NCBI GenBank assembly: GCA_017465545.1
Contig: JAFTVY010000008.1
Location: 1-35,430, forward strand
Direction of reading: 5' to 3'
Origin: Ruminiclostridium sp.
GTDB lineage: Bacteria; Bacillota; Clostridia; Oscillospirales; Ruminococcaceae
Length of the DNA: 35,430 nucleotides
Shown: positions 8,433 through 17,600 of the stretch, in pieces
Layout of the letters: every line of letters starts with the position of its first letter
Numbering within the stretch: position 1 is the stretch's first letter
Notes under the pieces: generated by a model
What the model was told of the DNA's origin: nothing
Databases searched by the model: none
The model's input: the letters and a program-made list of their open reading frames with translations, nothing else
Program-made: the position numbers and the translations under genes

Positions 8433-9404
8433 CTATTCATTGTAATTATCCGCCATTTTCTTTATTTCCGTTTTCATATCCTCTGCGAATTCGGGAGGAG
8501 AAATTACCTTTACCCACGAACCCTGACTGAGTAGCCACATTTTAATTCCGTCGCCGTAGACCTCAGCTTCGATAAGGTATTTATTGTCTTCCTGACGTTT
8601 TACGATTCTTGCCGTGGGTAGCTTGTCCAGAACTGCCTGAACAGACGGTCCGCCAAACTGAAAGCGTATGGTGCGAAGCTTTCCGGGCCACATAAAAAGA
8701 CTTCTCTTGCGGAGCATACCTTCATCAAAGTCGCAACGTCCTGCCTTGTCGGAAACGGTGCGGTGAACGGTAATCTGTTCTATTCTGTCAATACGGAAGT
8801 AAAAGGGTTTTTCTTCCTCTTCTCCGACACGGAATGCAATAAGATAGAAATAATAATCCGCAAACATAATGGATGCAGGTATAAGACGGTGAGTTACCCA
8901 TTTTCTGTCCATACGGAAATACCCGATGGTTATTTCCTTTCTGTCCGTTATACAGCCTGCCAGCTTCCATAAATTATCCTGAACGCTTTCACAGTCGTGC
9001 TTTATTTCAGCGTAGTGGAGCATTTCCTTGCTTATCAGATTGCTTATTTCTGACCTTTCCTCAGGCGTTATGAATCTCTTCAGCTTATTTATAAGTAAGG
9101 TAAGCTCTGCTTTTGAAAAGGCTCTTGCCCCGATTGCTATCTCAAGAAGGGAAAACAGCTCCTTGCCTGACAGAAATCTATCCATATGCAGATGATAGCA
9201 CTTGTCGCTATAGGAATACTGAAGATCTGCATTACCGGTCAGCTCTCTGTGATCTGCAAGAAAGTTTTTAAGCTCGCTGATGCTACGGGCAATGCTTTTT
9301 GTGGATACTTTATATTCATCCGATAGCTTGCGTACCGAAATGTCCTCTCCCATCAGGCCACGGAAAAATATCTCAAGAATGCGGTTTTGCTTTGTGCTTT
9401 TTAT
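8433..9404 (-). CDS. WYL-domain transcriptional regulator (apparent ATA start)
   Basis: Predicted DNA-binding regulator: N-terminal winged helix-turn-helix (LSDEYKVSTKSIARSISELKN near residues 25-45), a central WYL domain (ITIGYFRM, HRLIPASIMFADYYFYLIAF, FRIDRIEQI) and a C-terminal WCX region. WYL domains sense ligands, including nucleic acids, and control stress, DNA-damage or defence genes. The first ATG is at 9353, but the reading frame is open upstream and encodes KSTKQNRILEIFFRGL, the usual start of this family's helix-turn-helix. A GGAGGAG (9411-9417) lies 6 nt before an ATA codon at 9404-9402, and a strong promoter lies just upstream, so ATA is the most likely initiation site (323 aa). 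An ATG start at 9353 would lose the first helix. Confidence 0.82.
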   Translation of the reverse strand: MKSTKQNRILEIFFRGLMGEDISVRKLSDEYKVSTKSIARSISELKNFLADHRELTGNADLQYSYSDKCYHLHMDRFLSGKELFSLLEIAIGARAFSKAELTLLINKLKRFITPEERSEISNLISKEMLHYAEIKHDCESVQDNLWKLAGCITDRKEITIGYFRMDRKWVTHRLIPASIMFADYYFYLIAFRVGEEEEKPFYFRIDRIEQITVHRTVSDKAGRCDFDEGMLRKRSLFMWPGKLRTIRFQFGGPSVQAVLDKLPTARIVKRQEDNKYLIEAEVYGDGIKMWLLSQGSWVKVISPPEFAEDMKTEIKKMADNYNE

Positions 9405-9451
9405 TTTTCTCTCCTCCGCTTCTACGTATGAAGTAGGTTTTGTTTACGTCT

Positions 9452-9480
9452 ATTATACTACAAAAGTTTAATCGGGGCAA
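9452..9480 (-). promoter_or_regulatory. Promoter of the WYL regulator
   Basis: On the minus strand TTGCCC (9480-9475) and TATAAT (9457-9452) are 17 bp apart. Transcription would begin near 9445, about 28 nt before the GGAGGAG ribosome site, which supports translation starting at 9404 rather than 9353. Confidence 0.75.
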
Positions 9481-9496
9481 CTCGTTTTGCAATAAA

Positions 9497-9529
9497 AAAT
9501 CAGGAGTGCGTACTCCTGATTTATTTTTT
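9497..9529. terminator. Terminator hairpin
   Basis: The 9-bp stem ATCAGGAGT/ACTCCTGAT (9499-9507, 9512-9520) has T-rich flanks on either strand. The only gene it could serve on the minus strand is the XRE gene, whose transcript would then run antisense through the 9553-9972 ORF. Confidence 0.65.
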
Positions 9530-9552
9530 ATATGGACACCCATTTGTCCCTT

Positions 9553-9972
9553 ATGCCTGATAGAATAAAGACAGAAAATATGATAAAGCTTACAAATCTC
9601 ATCGGAATCTGGTTGGCTGACAGCATACCGCAGTATATTGCTGACAGCATGGAACGGCATATGTTAAAACTCTGCAGAAAATATATGACGCTTGATATTT
9701 CGGATTCCGTGGCATTTTACTACGTAGAGGCTCCCAGCGATTTTGACAAGCTTTCCCTGATTTTTCATGGTGAGCGTATCGAAAATGCCCAGCCACGTTA
9801 CATAGAAATCCTGAAGGATATAGAAACGGGCAGGTGCTGTTATAGGGCAGACTACGTCATCCATACTGATTTTGAAATCGTGGTTTTCTGTGAGCACGAT
9901 ACAGCAAGGCTTATCCCTTCAGCTCGTCAAGACATTGCAGATAGCTTTCCACCATCTTCAGAGCAGATCTGA
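9553..9972 (+). CDS. Hypothetical protein, convergent with the XRE gene
   Basis: An open frame (139 aa from this ATG) with codon use like its neighbours and no recognised domain. It contains SDSVAFYYVEAPSDFDKLSLIFHGERI and RADYVIHTDFEIVVFCEHD, patterns consistent with a small alpha/beta soluble protein. No membrane segment or signal peptide is seen. Its start is uncertain: ATGs at 9532, 9553 and 9580 all lack a good ribosome site. Its last 62 bp overlap the 3' end of the opposing XRE gene, where the peptide is probably just antisense of the regulator. Whether it is expressed is doubtful. Confidence 0.4.
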   Translation: MPDRIKTENMIKLTNLIGIWLADSIPQYIADSMERHMLKLCRKYMTLDISDSVAFYYVEAPSDFDKLSLIFHGERIENAQPRYIEILKDIETGRCCYRADYVIHTDFEIVVFCEHDTARLIPSARQDIADSFPPSSEQI

Positions 9973-10246
9973 TTTCTTCGGGCTTTCTGCCGTGGATAAG
10001 ATTCTGCCACTCGACGGTAAAGGACTCGTCGGAACGGGAGGAGGTATCTAAAACTATGTGGTCGGTGGTAAGTCCAAGCTCTTCGGCAATTTTTGTAAGT
10101 ACGTTTATACTCGGATTGCGTTTGTTGGATTCGATAAGAGCTATGTAGCTCTCACTTACGAAAATTCTGTTGGCAAGCTGCCACTGGGTGAGTCCTGCCG
10201 CCCTGCGTGCCTCACGGATTTTATCACCTATCAATTTTTCTTTCAT
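9911..10246 (-). CDS. XRE-family helix-turn-helix repressor
   Basis: 111-aa regulator with a Cro/C1-type helix-turn-helix at residues 5-60 (IREARRAAGLTQWQLANRIFVSESYIALIESNKRNPSINVLTKIA split as recognition and stabilising helices) and a short helical C-terminus that may dimerise. AAGGAG precedes the ATG. It is divergent from the 497-aa gene at 10394; the intergenic region between them holds a consensus promoter with repeated AGTAAAG boxes. It is therefore likely to autoregulate and control that neighbour (inference). Confidence 0.88.
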   Translation of the reverse strand: MKEKLIGDKIREARRAAGLTQWQLANRIFVSESYIALIESNKRNPSINVLTKIAEELGLTTDHIVLDTSSRSDESFTVEWQNLIHGRKPEEIRSALKMVESYLQCLDELKG

Positions 10247-10304
10247 CGTATCACACTCCTTAAATATAATAATACCATTTTGAAGCGAATATGCACTTAA
10301 AAAG

Positions 10305-10344
10305 AGTAAAGAAACTTGACAAATAGTAAAGTTTGTGATACAAT
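10305..10344 (+). promoter_or_regulatory. Promoter with candidate XRE operators
   Basis: TTGACA (10316-10321) and TACAAT (10339-10344) with a 17-bp spacer form a strong promoter for the gene at 10394. Two AGTAAAG copies at 10305-10311 and 10325-10331, 20 bp apart (about two helical turns), flank the -35 box and are candidate repressor sites. Confidence 0.7.
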
Positions 10345-10393
10345 AAGAAAAGCGAAACCGTACTAAAATTATATCAGAAAAGGAGAAAATCCT

Positions 10394-11887
10394 ATGAGCA
10401 ATTTAGTTTTATTTGGAATCGGGTACGAAGTTGCAGATGAATCCGTAACGTACAACGATTACCGCAAAGAATTCTTTATCGAAGCGACAAAGGCAGAAAA
10501 GCATCTTCGTGAGCAGTTCAAGGCAACAGAGCTTTCGGACAGAAGTGATTTTGATAAGCTTGTTGCTGACGGCAGGGCGCAGATTGACAGCGCTGTGGCA
10601 AGCGTTGTAGCTATGCTTACTGAAAAGGAAATTTACGAGTACAGCGTCGATTCGATAAAAAGAAGCGTTGTAGTACCTCTTGAAAAGTTCGGAAATGCTG
10701 CTGACGAAGTATATGCGGTCCTGGATGCAATAGATTCAGAGCTCAGAATCGCAGAAGCTCAGAGACAGCGCGAAATAGACAGCGCTTCATCCAGTTGGTC
10801 AGGTGGCGGCTTCGGAATCGAGGGCGCATTGGCAGGTGCGGCTCAGGCGGCAATGCTGAACGTGGCAAGCGGTGCTGTTACCAAGGCTCTGACCTCAGGA
10901 GATGCGAAAAGAGCGAGATCTGCACACGAGATGAGAATATACAACCTTCTCAACGGACGTGCTACCGTTGACAGTATGTGTACGGCACTTTACGAGGATA
11001 TTTTTCAGCTTGTAAAGACATTCGTAAAGATTCTTGTTCAGGATAAGGGCGAAAATATCAAGGTGGTATCCGACGAAGAAATCCTTAAATCGAAGGACAT
11101 CTTTAACAACATAAAGACAGGAGTATATAACAGTAAGCCTGACGTTGAAAAGCAGATGTGGATAAAGACTCTGACTCTTTACCCTTATGATACCGAATAT
11201 TTTATCCACCTTCTGAATACTCACGACGAGGCGTTTGACGAAATCAAGGAGCTTATATCCTGGTACAATCTCCCTATGGATGATATTGCAGATACCCTGC
11301 TTGCAGGAAAATACGATTTCAGCAATATTACAGAGCTTGAAGAAGCACGCAGGCAGAAGGAGCTTCTTATTGCCGACCTTTCAAAATTCGGTATAAAAGA
11401 ATCAAGACTCACAGACGATGCGGATGCTAAGATTGAGGAGATTCTCGTTCAGCGCAGAACCTATGAGGATATTACCTACGATACCGAAGAAGACTGCGGC
11501 TATGCAAGAGAGCTTGACGGCAGACTCGGTGCCGAGGTGGAGGCCGCCGCAGGTAAAAATCTGCCCGAACTGGTAGAACTTTATACAGGTATGACTGACT
11601 GCGAGGATGCGGAAAAGTACGCTGTTATCTGCACTAAAAATGCATTACTCCTTCATACTCTGCTTATAAATGCAGTCAAAGGCTGTGCGTCGGCAGAGGA
11701 GCTTACTTCGTATAAGGAGAGAATCGAAGGATCAAAAGCAAAGGAAATCAGCACACCTGTTATAAAACAGATTGACAGCAAGATAAAATCCATCAATCTG
11801 TCAGGTAACCTGAACGATGCAAAGGAAAAGCTTGTAGGCTCTGCAAAGGATATATTCGGAAAGGCAAAGGGCTTATTCAAGAAGTAA
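10394..11887 (+). CDS. Uncharacterised 497-aa helical protein
   Basis: No family was recognised. The protein is acidic and mostly helical, without a signal peptide. A Gly/Ala-rich hydrophobic stretch near residues 135-170 (GGGFGIEGALAGAAQAAML) could insert into or lie on a membrane. A middle section (LTLYPYDTEYFIHLL) recalls TPR-like helical hairpins seen in bacterial proteins with the pattern NPYNPEYY. The C-terminus (LNDAKEKLVGSAKDIFGKAKGLFKK split here for length: LNDAKEKLVGSAKD then IFGKAKGLFKK) looks amphipathic and basic. AAAAGGAGAAA precedes the ATG. Its consensus promoter and divergent XRE regulator suggest tight control, as in stress or defence genes, but no function is assigned. Confidence 0.8.
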   Translation: MSNLVLFGIGYEVADESVTYNDYRKEFFIEATKAEKHLREQFKATELSDRSDFDKLVADGRAQIDSAVASVVAMLTEKEIYEYSVDSIKRSVVVPLEKFGNAADEVYAVLDAIDSELRIAEAQRQREIDSASSSWSGGGFGIEGALAGAAQAAMLNVASGAVTKALTSGDAKRARSAHEMRIYNLLNGRATVDSMCTALYEDIFQLVKTFVKILVQDKGENIKVVSDEEILKSKDIFNNIKTGVYNSKPDVEKQMWIKTLTLYPYDTEYFIHLLNTHDEAFDEIKELISWYNLPMDDIADTLLAGKYDFSNITELEEARRQKELLIADLSKFGIKESRLTDDADAKIEEILVQRRTYEDITYDTEEDCGYARELDGRLGAEVEAAAGKNLPELVELYTGMTDCEDAEKYAVICTKNALLLHTLLINAVKGCASAEELTSYKERIEGSKAKEISTPVIKQIDSKIKSINLSGNLNDAKEKLVGSAKDIFGKAKGLFKK

Positions 11888-11907
11888 TTGCCGTAAATCG
11901 ATAAGTA

Positions 11908-11946
11908 AAAAAAGCTCTGCTGATACTATATCGGCAGAGCTTTTTA
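11908..11946 (+). terminator. Rho-independent terminator
   Basis: AAGCTCTGCTGA pairs with TCGGCAGAGCTT (one G-T pair) and is followed by TTTT, 20 bp after the stop of the 497-aa gene. Confidence 0.85.
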
Positions 11947-11948
11947 TA

Positions 11949-11977
11949 TTGCAATCATCCTATTGCTGTGTTATAAT
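11949..11977 (+). promoter_or_regulatory. Promoter of the GH26 gene
   Basis: TTGCAA (11949-11954) and TATAAT (11972-11977) are 17 bp apart, starting directly after the upstream terminator. The 5' leader is about 40 nt. Confidence 0.8.
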
Positions 11978-12023
11978 AGTCCTGAACAAGTGTTTTAAAA
12001 ATCAGGAAAAGGAGTCTGTTATT

Positions 12024-13712
12024 ATGAAAAGACTATTATCCGTTTTACTTATCGCATCAATATTAGTATCCCTTTCGGGATGCAATAACGGTCAGCCGAC
12101 AGATAATTCATCTGCACCGGCTACAACCGTCGGTACGACCGCTCCGAATACTACCACACAGCCGTCTGAAGAAGTTACCTCTTCAGCTACCGAAAAGCCC
12201 GAAGAGACGACCACAACGGCACAGACGACTACAGCACCTGAAACGACCACCACAGCCGGAACAACTACAGCGGACACCACTCCCTCACCCGAAACCACAA
12301 CAGAGGTAAAGGAAGATGAGCCTGCAGCAGAAATAATCTACGAGGCGGAAAATGCAAGACTGGGCGGAACTCTTAAAATATCGTCAGGTAGCGATTTTTC
12401 GGGCGGTAAGGCGGTAGAAAATTTCGGAGGAAAGACTGACTATCTCTGCTTTGACGTTGATATTCCCGCCGACGGAATGTACGATATTACCTTCGTTTCA
12501 TCAGGTATCGGTTCGTATAAGGAAAATAACCTTGTTATCGATAATACACCCGTCGGAGTTTTCAAGAGCGAGAAGGATGTTCTTTCTGAAAATACCGTTC
12601 CCAGCATCAGCCTTACAAAGGGCAGTCACGAAATAAAGATTACCCCCTCCTGGGGCTGGATAAAGCTTGACTGTATAAGAATAGGCAAATCCGAAGGCAT
12701 AAAGGACGAAATTTACGAGGTTTCGGATACTCTTATAAATAAAAATGCCGATGATAATACAAAGGCACTTTTCAGCTTTCTTTCCGACAGCTACGGAAAA
12801 TACGTGCTGTCAGGTCAGGTGTGCGACGATGGATATAACGGCAAGGAGTTTACCGCAATAAGAAAGGTGACGGGCAAGACTCCTGCTATCTTAGGCCTTG
12901 ACTTTATGGATTACACTCCGTCAAGAACAGCTCTGGGAGCAAGAAGTCACGCTGTGGATAAGGCGATAGAATTCGGCAATATGGGTGGTATCGTCACCTT
13001 CTGCTGGCATTGGAATACACCCACGGAATACCTGAAGGACGGAAATGACAGCGACAACGGAAATCCCCGTTGGTGGGGCGGCTTCTATACAAGAAACAGC
13101 ACCTTCGATATTGCAAAGGTTATGAACGGTACGGATAAAGCAGGTAAGGAGCTTATTGACCGTGATATAAAGGAGATAGCAAAGCAGTTAAAACGCCTTG
13201 AAGAGGCGGGCGTACCCGTGTTATGGCGTCCTCTCCACGAAGCGTCAGGCGGTTGGTTCTGGTGGGGAGCAAAGGGCTCCGACGCCTACAAAAAGCTCTG
13301 GATATACCTTTACGAGGAGCTTACCTACAAGTATGAATGTAATAATCTCATCTGGGTATTCAACGGTCAGAATGACGAATGGTATCCCGGTGACGAGTAC
13401 GTTGATATAGTAGGCGAGGATATTTATCCCGGAGAACGTGTATATGCACCTCAGACGGCAAAATTCAAGGAAGCGACCGCTTACAGCAACAGCAATAAGA
13501 TTGTTGCTCTTACCGAAAACGGCTGTATCTTTGATATAGATCAGGCTGTAGCTACCAATACAATGTGGGCGTGGTTCTGTACCTGGGGAGGCGAGTTTGC
13601 TTCCTACGGCACGGAATACAGCGAGAAATATACCGAAAAGAGTATTATCAAAAAGGCGTATGACAGTAGCTACGTGCTGACTCTTGACGAGTTGCCGGAT
13701 ATATATGATTAA
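12024..13712 (+). CDS. Secreted GH26 beta-mannanase with CBM35-like domain
   Basis: 562-aa lipoprotein predicted to cut internal beta-1,4-mannosidic bonds at the cell surface. Order: lipoprotein signal with LSGC (Cys20), a Thr/Pro/Ser-rich linker (about residues 24-105), a beta-sandwich carbohydrate-binding module of CBM35/CBM6 type (EIIYEAENARLGG to WIKLDCIRI, about 110-225), then the GH26 barrel. The acid/base is E406 in WRPLHEASGGWFWWG and the nucleophile E498 in ALTENG; CWHWNTP is also typical. The start at 12024 is chosen for its AAAAGGAG and clean signal peptide; the frame is open further upstream from 11949 across the promoter. A terminator follows. The hydrolase fragment downstream is convergent. 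Confidence 0.94.
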   Translation: MKRLLSVLLIASILVSLSGCNNGQPTDNSSAPATTVGTTAPNTTTQPSEEVTSSATEKPEETTTTAQTTTAPETTTTAGTTTADTTPSPETTTEVKEDEPAAEIIYEAENARLGGTLKISSGSDFSGGKAVENFGGKTDYLCFDVDIPADGMYDITFVSSGIGSYKENNLVIDNTPVGVFKSEKDVLSENTVPSISLTKGSHEIKITPSWGWIKLDCIRIGKSEGIKDEIYEVSDTLINKNADDNTKALFSFLSDSYGKYVLSGQVCDDGYNGKEFTAIRKVTGKTPAILGLDFMDYTPSRTALGARSHAVDKAIEFGNMGGIVTFCWHWNTPTEYLKDGNDSDNGNPRWWGGFYTRNSTFDIAKVMNGTDKAGKELIDRDIKEIAKQLKRLEEAGVPVLWRPLHEASGGWFWWGAKGSDAYKKLWIYLYEELTYKYECNNLIWVFNGQNDEWYPGDEYVDIVGEDIYPGERVYAPQTAKFKEATAYSNSNKIVALTENGCIFDIDQAVATNTMWAWFCTWGGEFASYGTEYSEKYTEKSIIKKAYDSSYVLTLDELPDIYD

Positions 13713-13794
13713 CAGACCAAACGCTTTGAGCTATATATAGAATAACGACGGTTTCTCTTTCAGCATCGCAACCGGAATCGGAGAACAATTGAAT

Positions 13795-13840
13795 AAAAAA
13801 TCGGAATACCTGAAGCAATTCGGGTATTCCGATTATTTTT
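13795..13840. terminator. Bidirectional terminator
   Basis: AATCGGAATACC pairs with GGTATTCCGATT, with A and T tracts on the two sides. It separates the GH26 gene from the convergent hydrolase fragment. Confidence 0.85.
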
Positions 13841-13848
13841 ATAAAGTT

Positions 13849-14144
13849 TTATACAAATCTTCTGAAGAATATGCACTCTTCATCATTGCAGATTTCCGCT
13901 TCCTTAAGTTTACAATCCACGTGGAAAACGTGTCCGATTTCGGGACGGTTTTTGTCACCGTAAATTCTTATTTCTGACGGAATGCCAAGCCTTGTCAGAT
14001 GCTCGTGCATAGGCTCTGCACAGTCGTGCAGAAAGTCGCATTCGGTAGTCATAATAAAGGCGGGTGGGAATTTGTTATTAATATACCTGATAGTATCGAT
14101 TCTTTCAAGCAGCTCCTCGTCGGGGCTTTATCGGTACAGTCTAT
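13849..14144 (-). pseudogene. 3' fragment of an alpha/beta-hydrolase gene
   Basis: This segment aligns base by base with the 3' end of the intact hydrolase gene at 23806-24696 (13849-14144 against 23806-24102). It encodes the last ~99 residues, nearly identical over the final 67 (MTTECDFLHDCAEPMHEHLT and onward), differing mainly near the C-terminus (ECIFFRRFV here, ECEFFRKYV there). A one-base deletion near 14127 breaks the frame, and the similarity stops abruptly at 14144. The oxyanion HGGGW and nucleophile GDSAGG regions are missing, so it cannot be an active enzyme. Like the intact copy it sits convergent to a glycosidase gene. Confidence 0.88.
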
Positions 14145-14213
14145 CCGTAAACGTGATAAGTGTCCGATTCGTAAACGCCTCAGGACGTTTTTATGTAAGG
14201 CTTTAAACGTATA

Positions 14214-14306
14214 ATAACCGCAAGGTTATGGTATAATCGTCCGATCCGCAGGAAGCAAATCTCCGATTTGCGAATCTGCGAGGACAATTGAAATAAAAGT
14301 ATAATA
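14214..14306 (+). repeat. 93-bp dispersed repeat, copy 1
   Basis: Matches 20955-21047 in the same orientation with a single mismatch (G14290 against T21031). It contains two potential hairpins: ATAACC-GCAA-GGTTAT, and a nested one with outer CGCAG/CTGCG and inner GCAAATC-TCC-GATTTGC. It begins about 70 bp after the hydrolase fragment. It has no coding potential. Confidence 0.85.
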
Positions 14307-14491
14307 AAAAATCCCGTTATTCAACAGAAATCCGCACTTTCCATATGTCTTTTTGCGCTTACGTGACCTTGCCCCTCCTTATCTTTCGGAGGAATTTACC
14401 ATAAATCAGTCGATATATCTACCATATTATGAAAAATCAACAAACTTTTATATTTTTTTGTCACAAAGTTGTCAAAATTCAACATATATGC

Positions 14492-14520
14492 TTGACAACG
14501 GCAATTATTTTTTATATAAT
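14492..14520 (+). promoter_or_regulatory. Strong promoter of the BspA-like adhesin gene
   Basis: A consensus TTGACA (14492-14497) and TATAAT (14515-14520) with a 17-bp spacer in a very AT-rich region. It gives an unusually long leader of about 140 nt. Confidence 0.85.
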
Positions 14521-14526
14521 ATAAAT

Positions 14527-14668
14527 ATATATATAAATTAGCTTTACAGTGATGGCTTATGACGGGCGGAAAATCTTACGTAACTTAATTTACAGACGTT
14601 GACTTAACGTGATATATATCCCAAGGGCATACGCAAACCCCTGTAAAAACATATGAGAGGTAAATATT
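14527..14668 (+). other. Long 5' leader of the adhesin mRNA, possibly structured
   Basis: TTTACAG at 14543-14549 can pair with CTGTAAA at 14641-14647, enclosing about 90 nt. A second TTTACAG at 14589-14595 could compete for the same partner. ACGTT/AACGT (14596-14600, 14606-14610) forms a small inner hairpin. The alternative pairings close to the ribosome site (GAGAGG) suggest regulation, but no known riboswitch consensus was recognised. Confidence 0.35.
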
Positions 14669-17600
14669 ATGAAAACAACATGCTTAAAGAAAAACAAACG
14701 CTTTGCGGATACGCTTCTGTATTGCGTTACAGCTTTAGCGCACGCTATGGCGGCAGGCTTCAGAAAGCTTGGTACAGTTCCTGCAAAGGTGATGGCTTTA
14801 TCCTTTGCAATGGTGCTTGCCGTTTCAGTTATGCCGTCGATTGCATCAGCGTCAGAGGTGACTACTGATATTTACTGGTCTGTAGTTCAGTCAGGTACAG
14901 ACGTAATATTATATCTAGGTAATGCAGAGCATACGGTAGCATCAGGAGAAAGTATGTACCCCGACGGAATCGAAAGCTCCGCAAATAAGGGCATAAGCGG
15001 TCTTGTATTCTCCTACGATTCAGATGCTCCCTACTACGCTCACAGCGCATATATTACAAAGGTAGTTATTGAATCGGATATCGCTCCCGTTTCCTGCTTA
15101 AGCTGGTTCAGCGGTTTTTCTTCCTGCACAACAATCGAAGGAATCAGCTATCTTGACACCTCCAACGTAACGAATATGTCAGGTATGTTCCAGGATTGTA
15201 CCGCTCTTACAACACTTGATCTTACAGGCTTTGACATGTCACAGGTTACAAATATGTCAGGTATGTTCAAGGGTTGTTCAAACCTTACTTCCGTTACCTT
15301 CAACGGTGCGGTTGATACCTCCGAAGTAATGTATATGCAGAATATGTTCCAGGGCTGTAAGAATCTTACCACCCTTGATTTATCTGCCTTCAATACGGCA
15401 AACGTTACAAATATGACAAGTATGTTCGACCGTTGCTCAGCTCTTACTACACTTACTCTTGGCGCAGGCTTCGATACTTCAAAGGTACAGTATATGTCAA
15501 AGATGTTCAAGGACTGCTCAGCTCTTGCTTCTGTTGATCTTACCACCTTCAACACAGAAAACGTCACAGATATGACAAGCATGTTTGCAAATTGCTCATC
15601 CCTTACATCTCTCAACCTTTCAGGCTTTGATACGGGTAAGGTTACCAATATGTCAAATATCTTCGACGGCTGTTCAGGTCTTACTTCTCTTGACCTTTCC
15701 ACCTTCAATACGGTAAACGTCAAGGATATGCAGTTTATGTTCAGCGACTGCTCATCCCTTACTTCTCTCAACCTTTCAGGCTTTGTGACAGGTAACTGCA
15801 CGGATATGCAGAATATGTTCCAGGGCTGTACGTCACTTGCTACACTCAACGTTTCTGGCTTTGATACTTCAAAGGTTCTTGATATGTCGGGTATGTTCAA
15901 GGACTGTTCAGTTCTTACCTCCCTTGATATAAGCAGCTTTGATACAACAAACGTAAGATATGTGGACGATATGTTCAAGGACTGCTCAAAGCTCAAGAAT
16001 ATAAAGACACCTAAGATAAACAACAAGATAACGATAGTTCTTCCCGATTTCGCAACGTATTACGATACAGACGGAAACGAATATACAAATCTTCCCGTAA
16101 CCACAGGCACAGGCAAGACACTTGTTGCAAAGCACGAGTTTATAGTAAATTACGGCGGTGTGCTGAAAAACGAAACACAGCTTGTTTCCGATGGCGAAAC
16201 AGCCGTACTGAAGGATCCTGTAGTTGATGGCTACATATTTATGGGCTGGTTCAAAAACAGCGATTATACCAGCGAATTCAGTGCAGAGTCCGCTATCACA
16301 AAGGATACTGAAATATACGCAAAGTTCGTTAACTACAACAGCGATATGAAGGAAGTTGCAGACGCAATTGCCGACATCGAAAAGTCAATGGATAACCTTG
16401 ATAAGGCACTTGACAGCAAGGCGGATGCAAAGGATCTTGCCGATGCCGTTTCCGACCTTGACAAGGCAAAGAAGAATATCCAGACTCTCTTAAGCCAGAT
16501 GGACGATTATGCCGACGCTGACGAAAGCCTTGAAAAAAGACTGAACAGCAAGATAGAAAAGGCTGATGCCGCTATCAATAAGGCAATTGATACTCTTACC
16601 GACAGAGTTACCTATCTTGAATCAGAAATCAATCAGGCAAAGACAAACATCACAACTAACGTAGGTAGTATCGCTACACTTACAACTAACCTCGTAGCTC
16701 TCAATTCAGCACTGAGCGACCTCAACGATAAGGTAATAGACGATTATGCTACCAAGAAGGAGCTCAGCGAAGCTATCAACTCCGCATCAAATACTATAAA
16801 TAAGACAATCCAGTTACTCACAGACCGTGTATCCACTCTTGAAAACGAGCTTACAAACGCAAAGTCTGATATAAAGACGAATATATCCGACATTGCAGGA
16901 CTTACAACAGGCCTTGCAAATCTCAAGAGCGCCCTCACAGCTCTGGATAAAGAGATGACTGACGACTATGCAACAAAGAAGCTTCTTGCAGACTCCATCA
17001 AGTCAGCAACCGACACGATCAATGCTACAATAGACGCCCTTACAGCAAGAGTAGAAGCTCTTGAAAAGGGACTTGCAGATGCAAATCAGAAAATCGACAT
17101 CAACAAGAACGATATAAACGTACTCAAGGCAGACGTTGAGAAAATCAAGGAATGGAAGGAAGAGGCACAGGCAATGATTACAGCCCTTCAGAGCCTTACT
17201 TCTATTCAGGGAGCAGACATTGCCGATCTCAAGACTGCAGTGAACAGCCTGAACGACGAGCTTGATGCAACAAATGCAAGAATCGATGCCGCAGAATTTA
17301 AGATCGCCGCATTAGAGGGCAGAGTAGACGTTCTTGAAATCGCAGACCAGAACCTGCAGAGTGCTATCGACGCTCTTGAAAAGGCTCTCGCTGACAAGGC
17401 TGACGTGGCAACCCTCAATGAAAAGATAGCAGAACTCAATGCCGCTATCGCCGCTGCCGAAGCTATCGCAAAGACCTATACGGACGATAAGGTAATATAC
17501 CTTTCAAATATCATTGCACAGTCAAAGGCTGACGCAATAAAGGCGGCTGAAGAGCTGGTAAACAAGGCAACTACAGAGCTTCAGAATGCTATCGATAAAA

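Noticed and set aside
13789-13977. 62-codon + strand frame at the GH26 terminator
   Set aside because: It starts in the terminator hairpin and runs antisense to the hydrolase fragment, with no ribosome site.
14527-14668. Cyclic-di-GMP riboswitch in the adhesin leader
   Set aside because: Adhesins are often controlled this way, but the conserved core patterns of the known classes could not be found.
15148-16026. 292-codon open frame antisense to the adhesin leucine-rich repeats
   Set aside because: It is a shadow of the repetitive coding strand, which has a strong promoter, ribosome site and recognisable domains.
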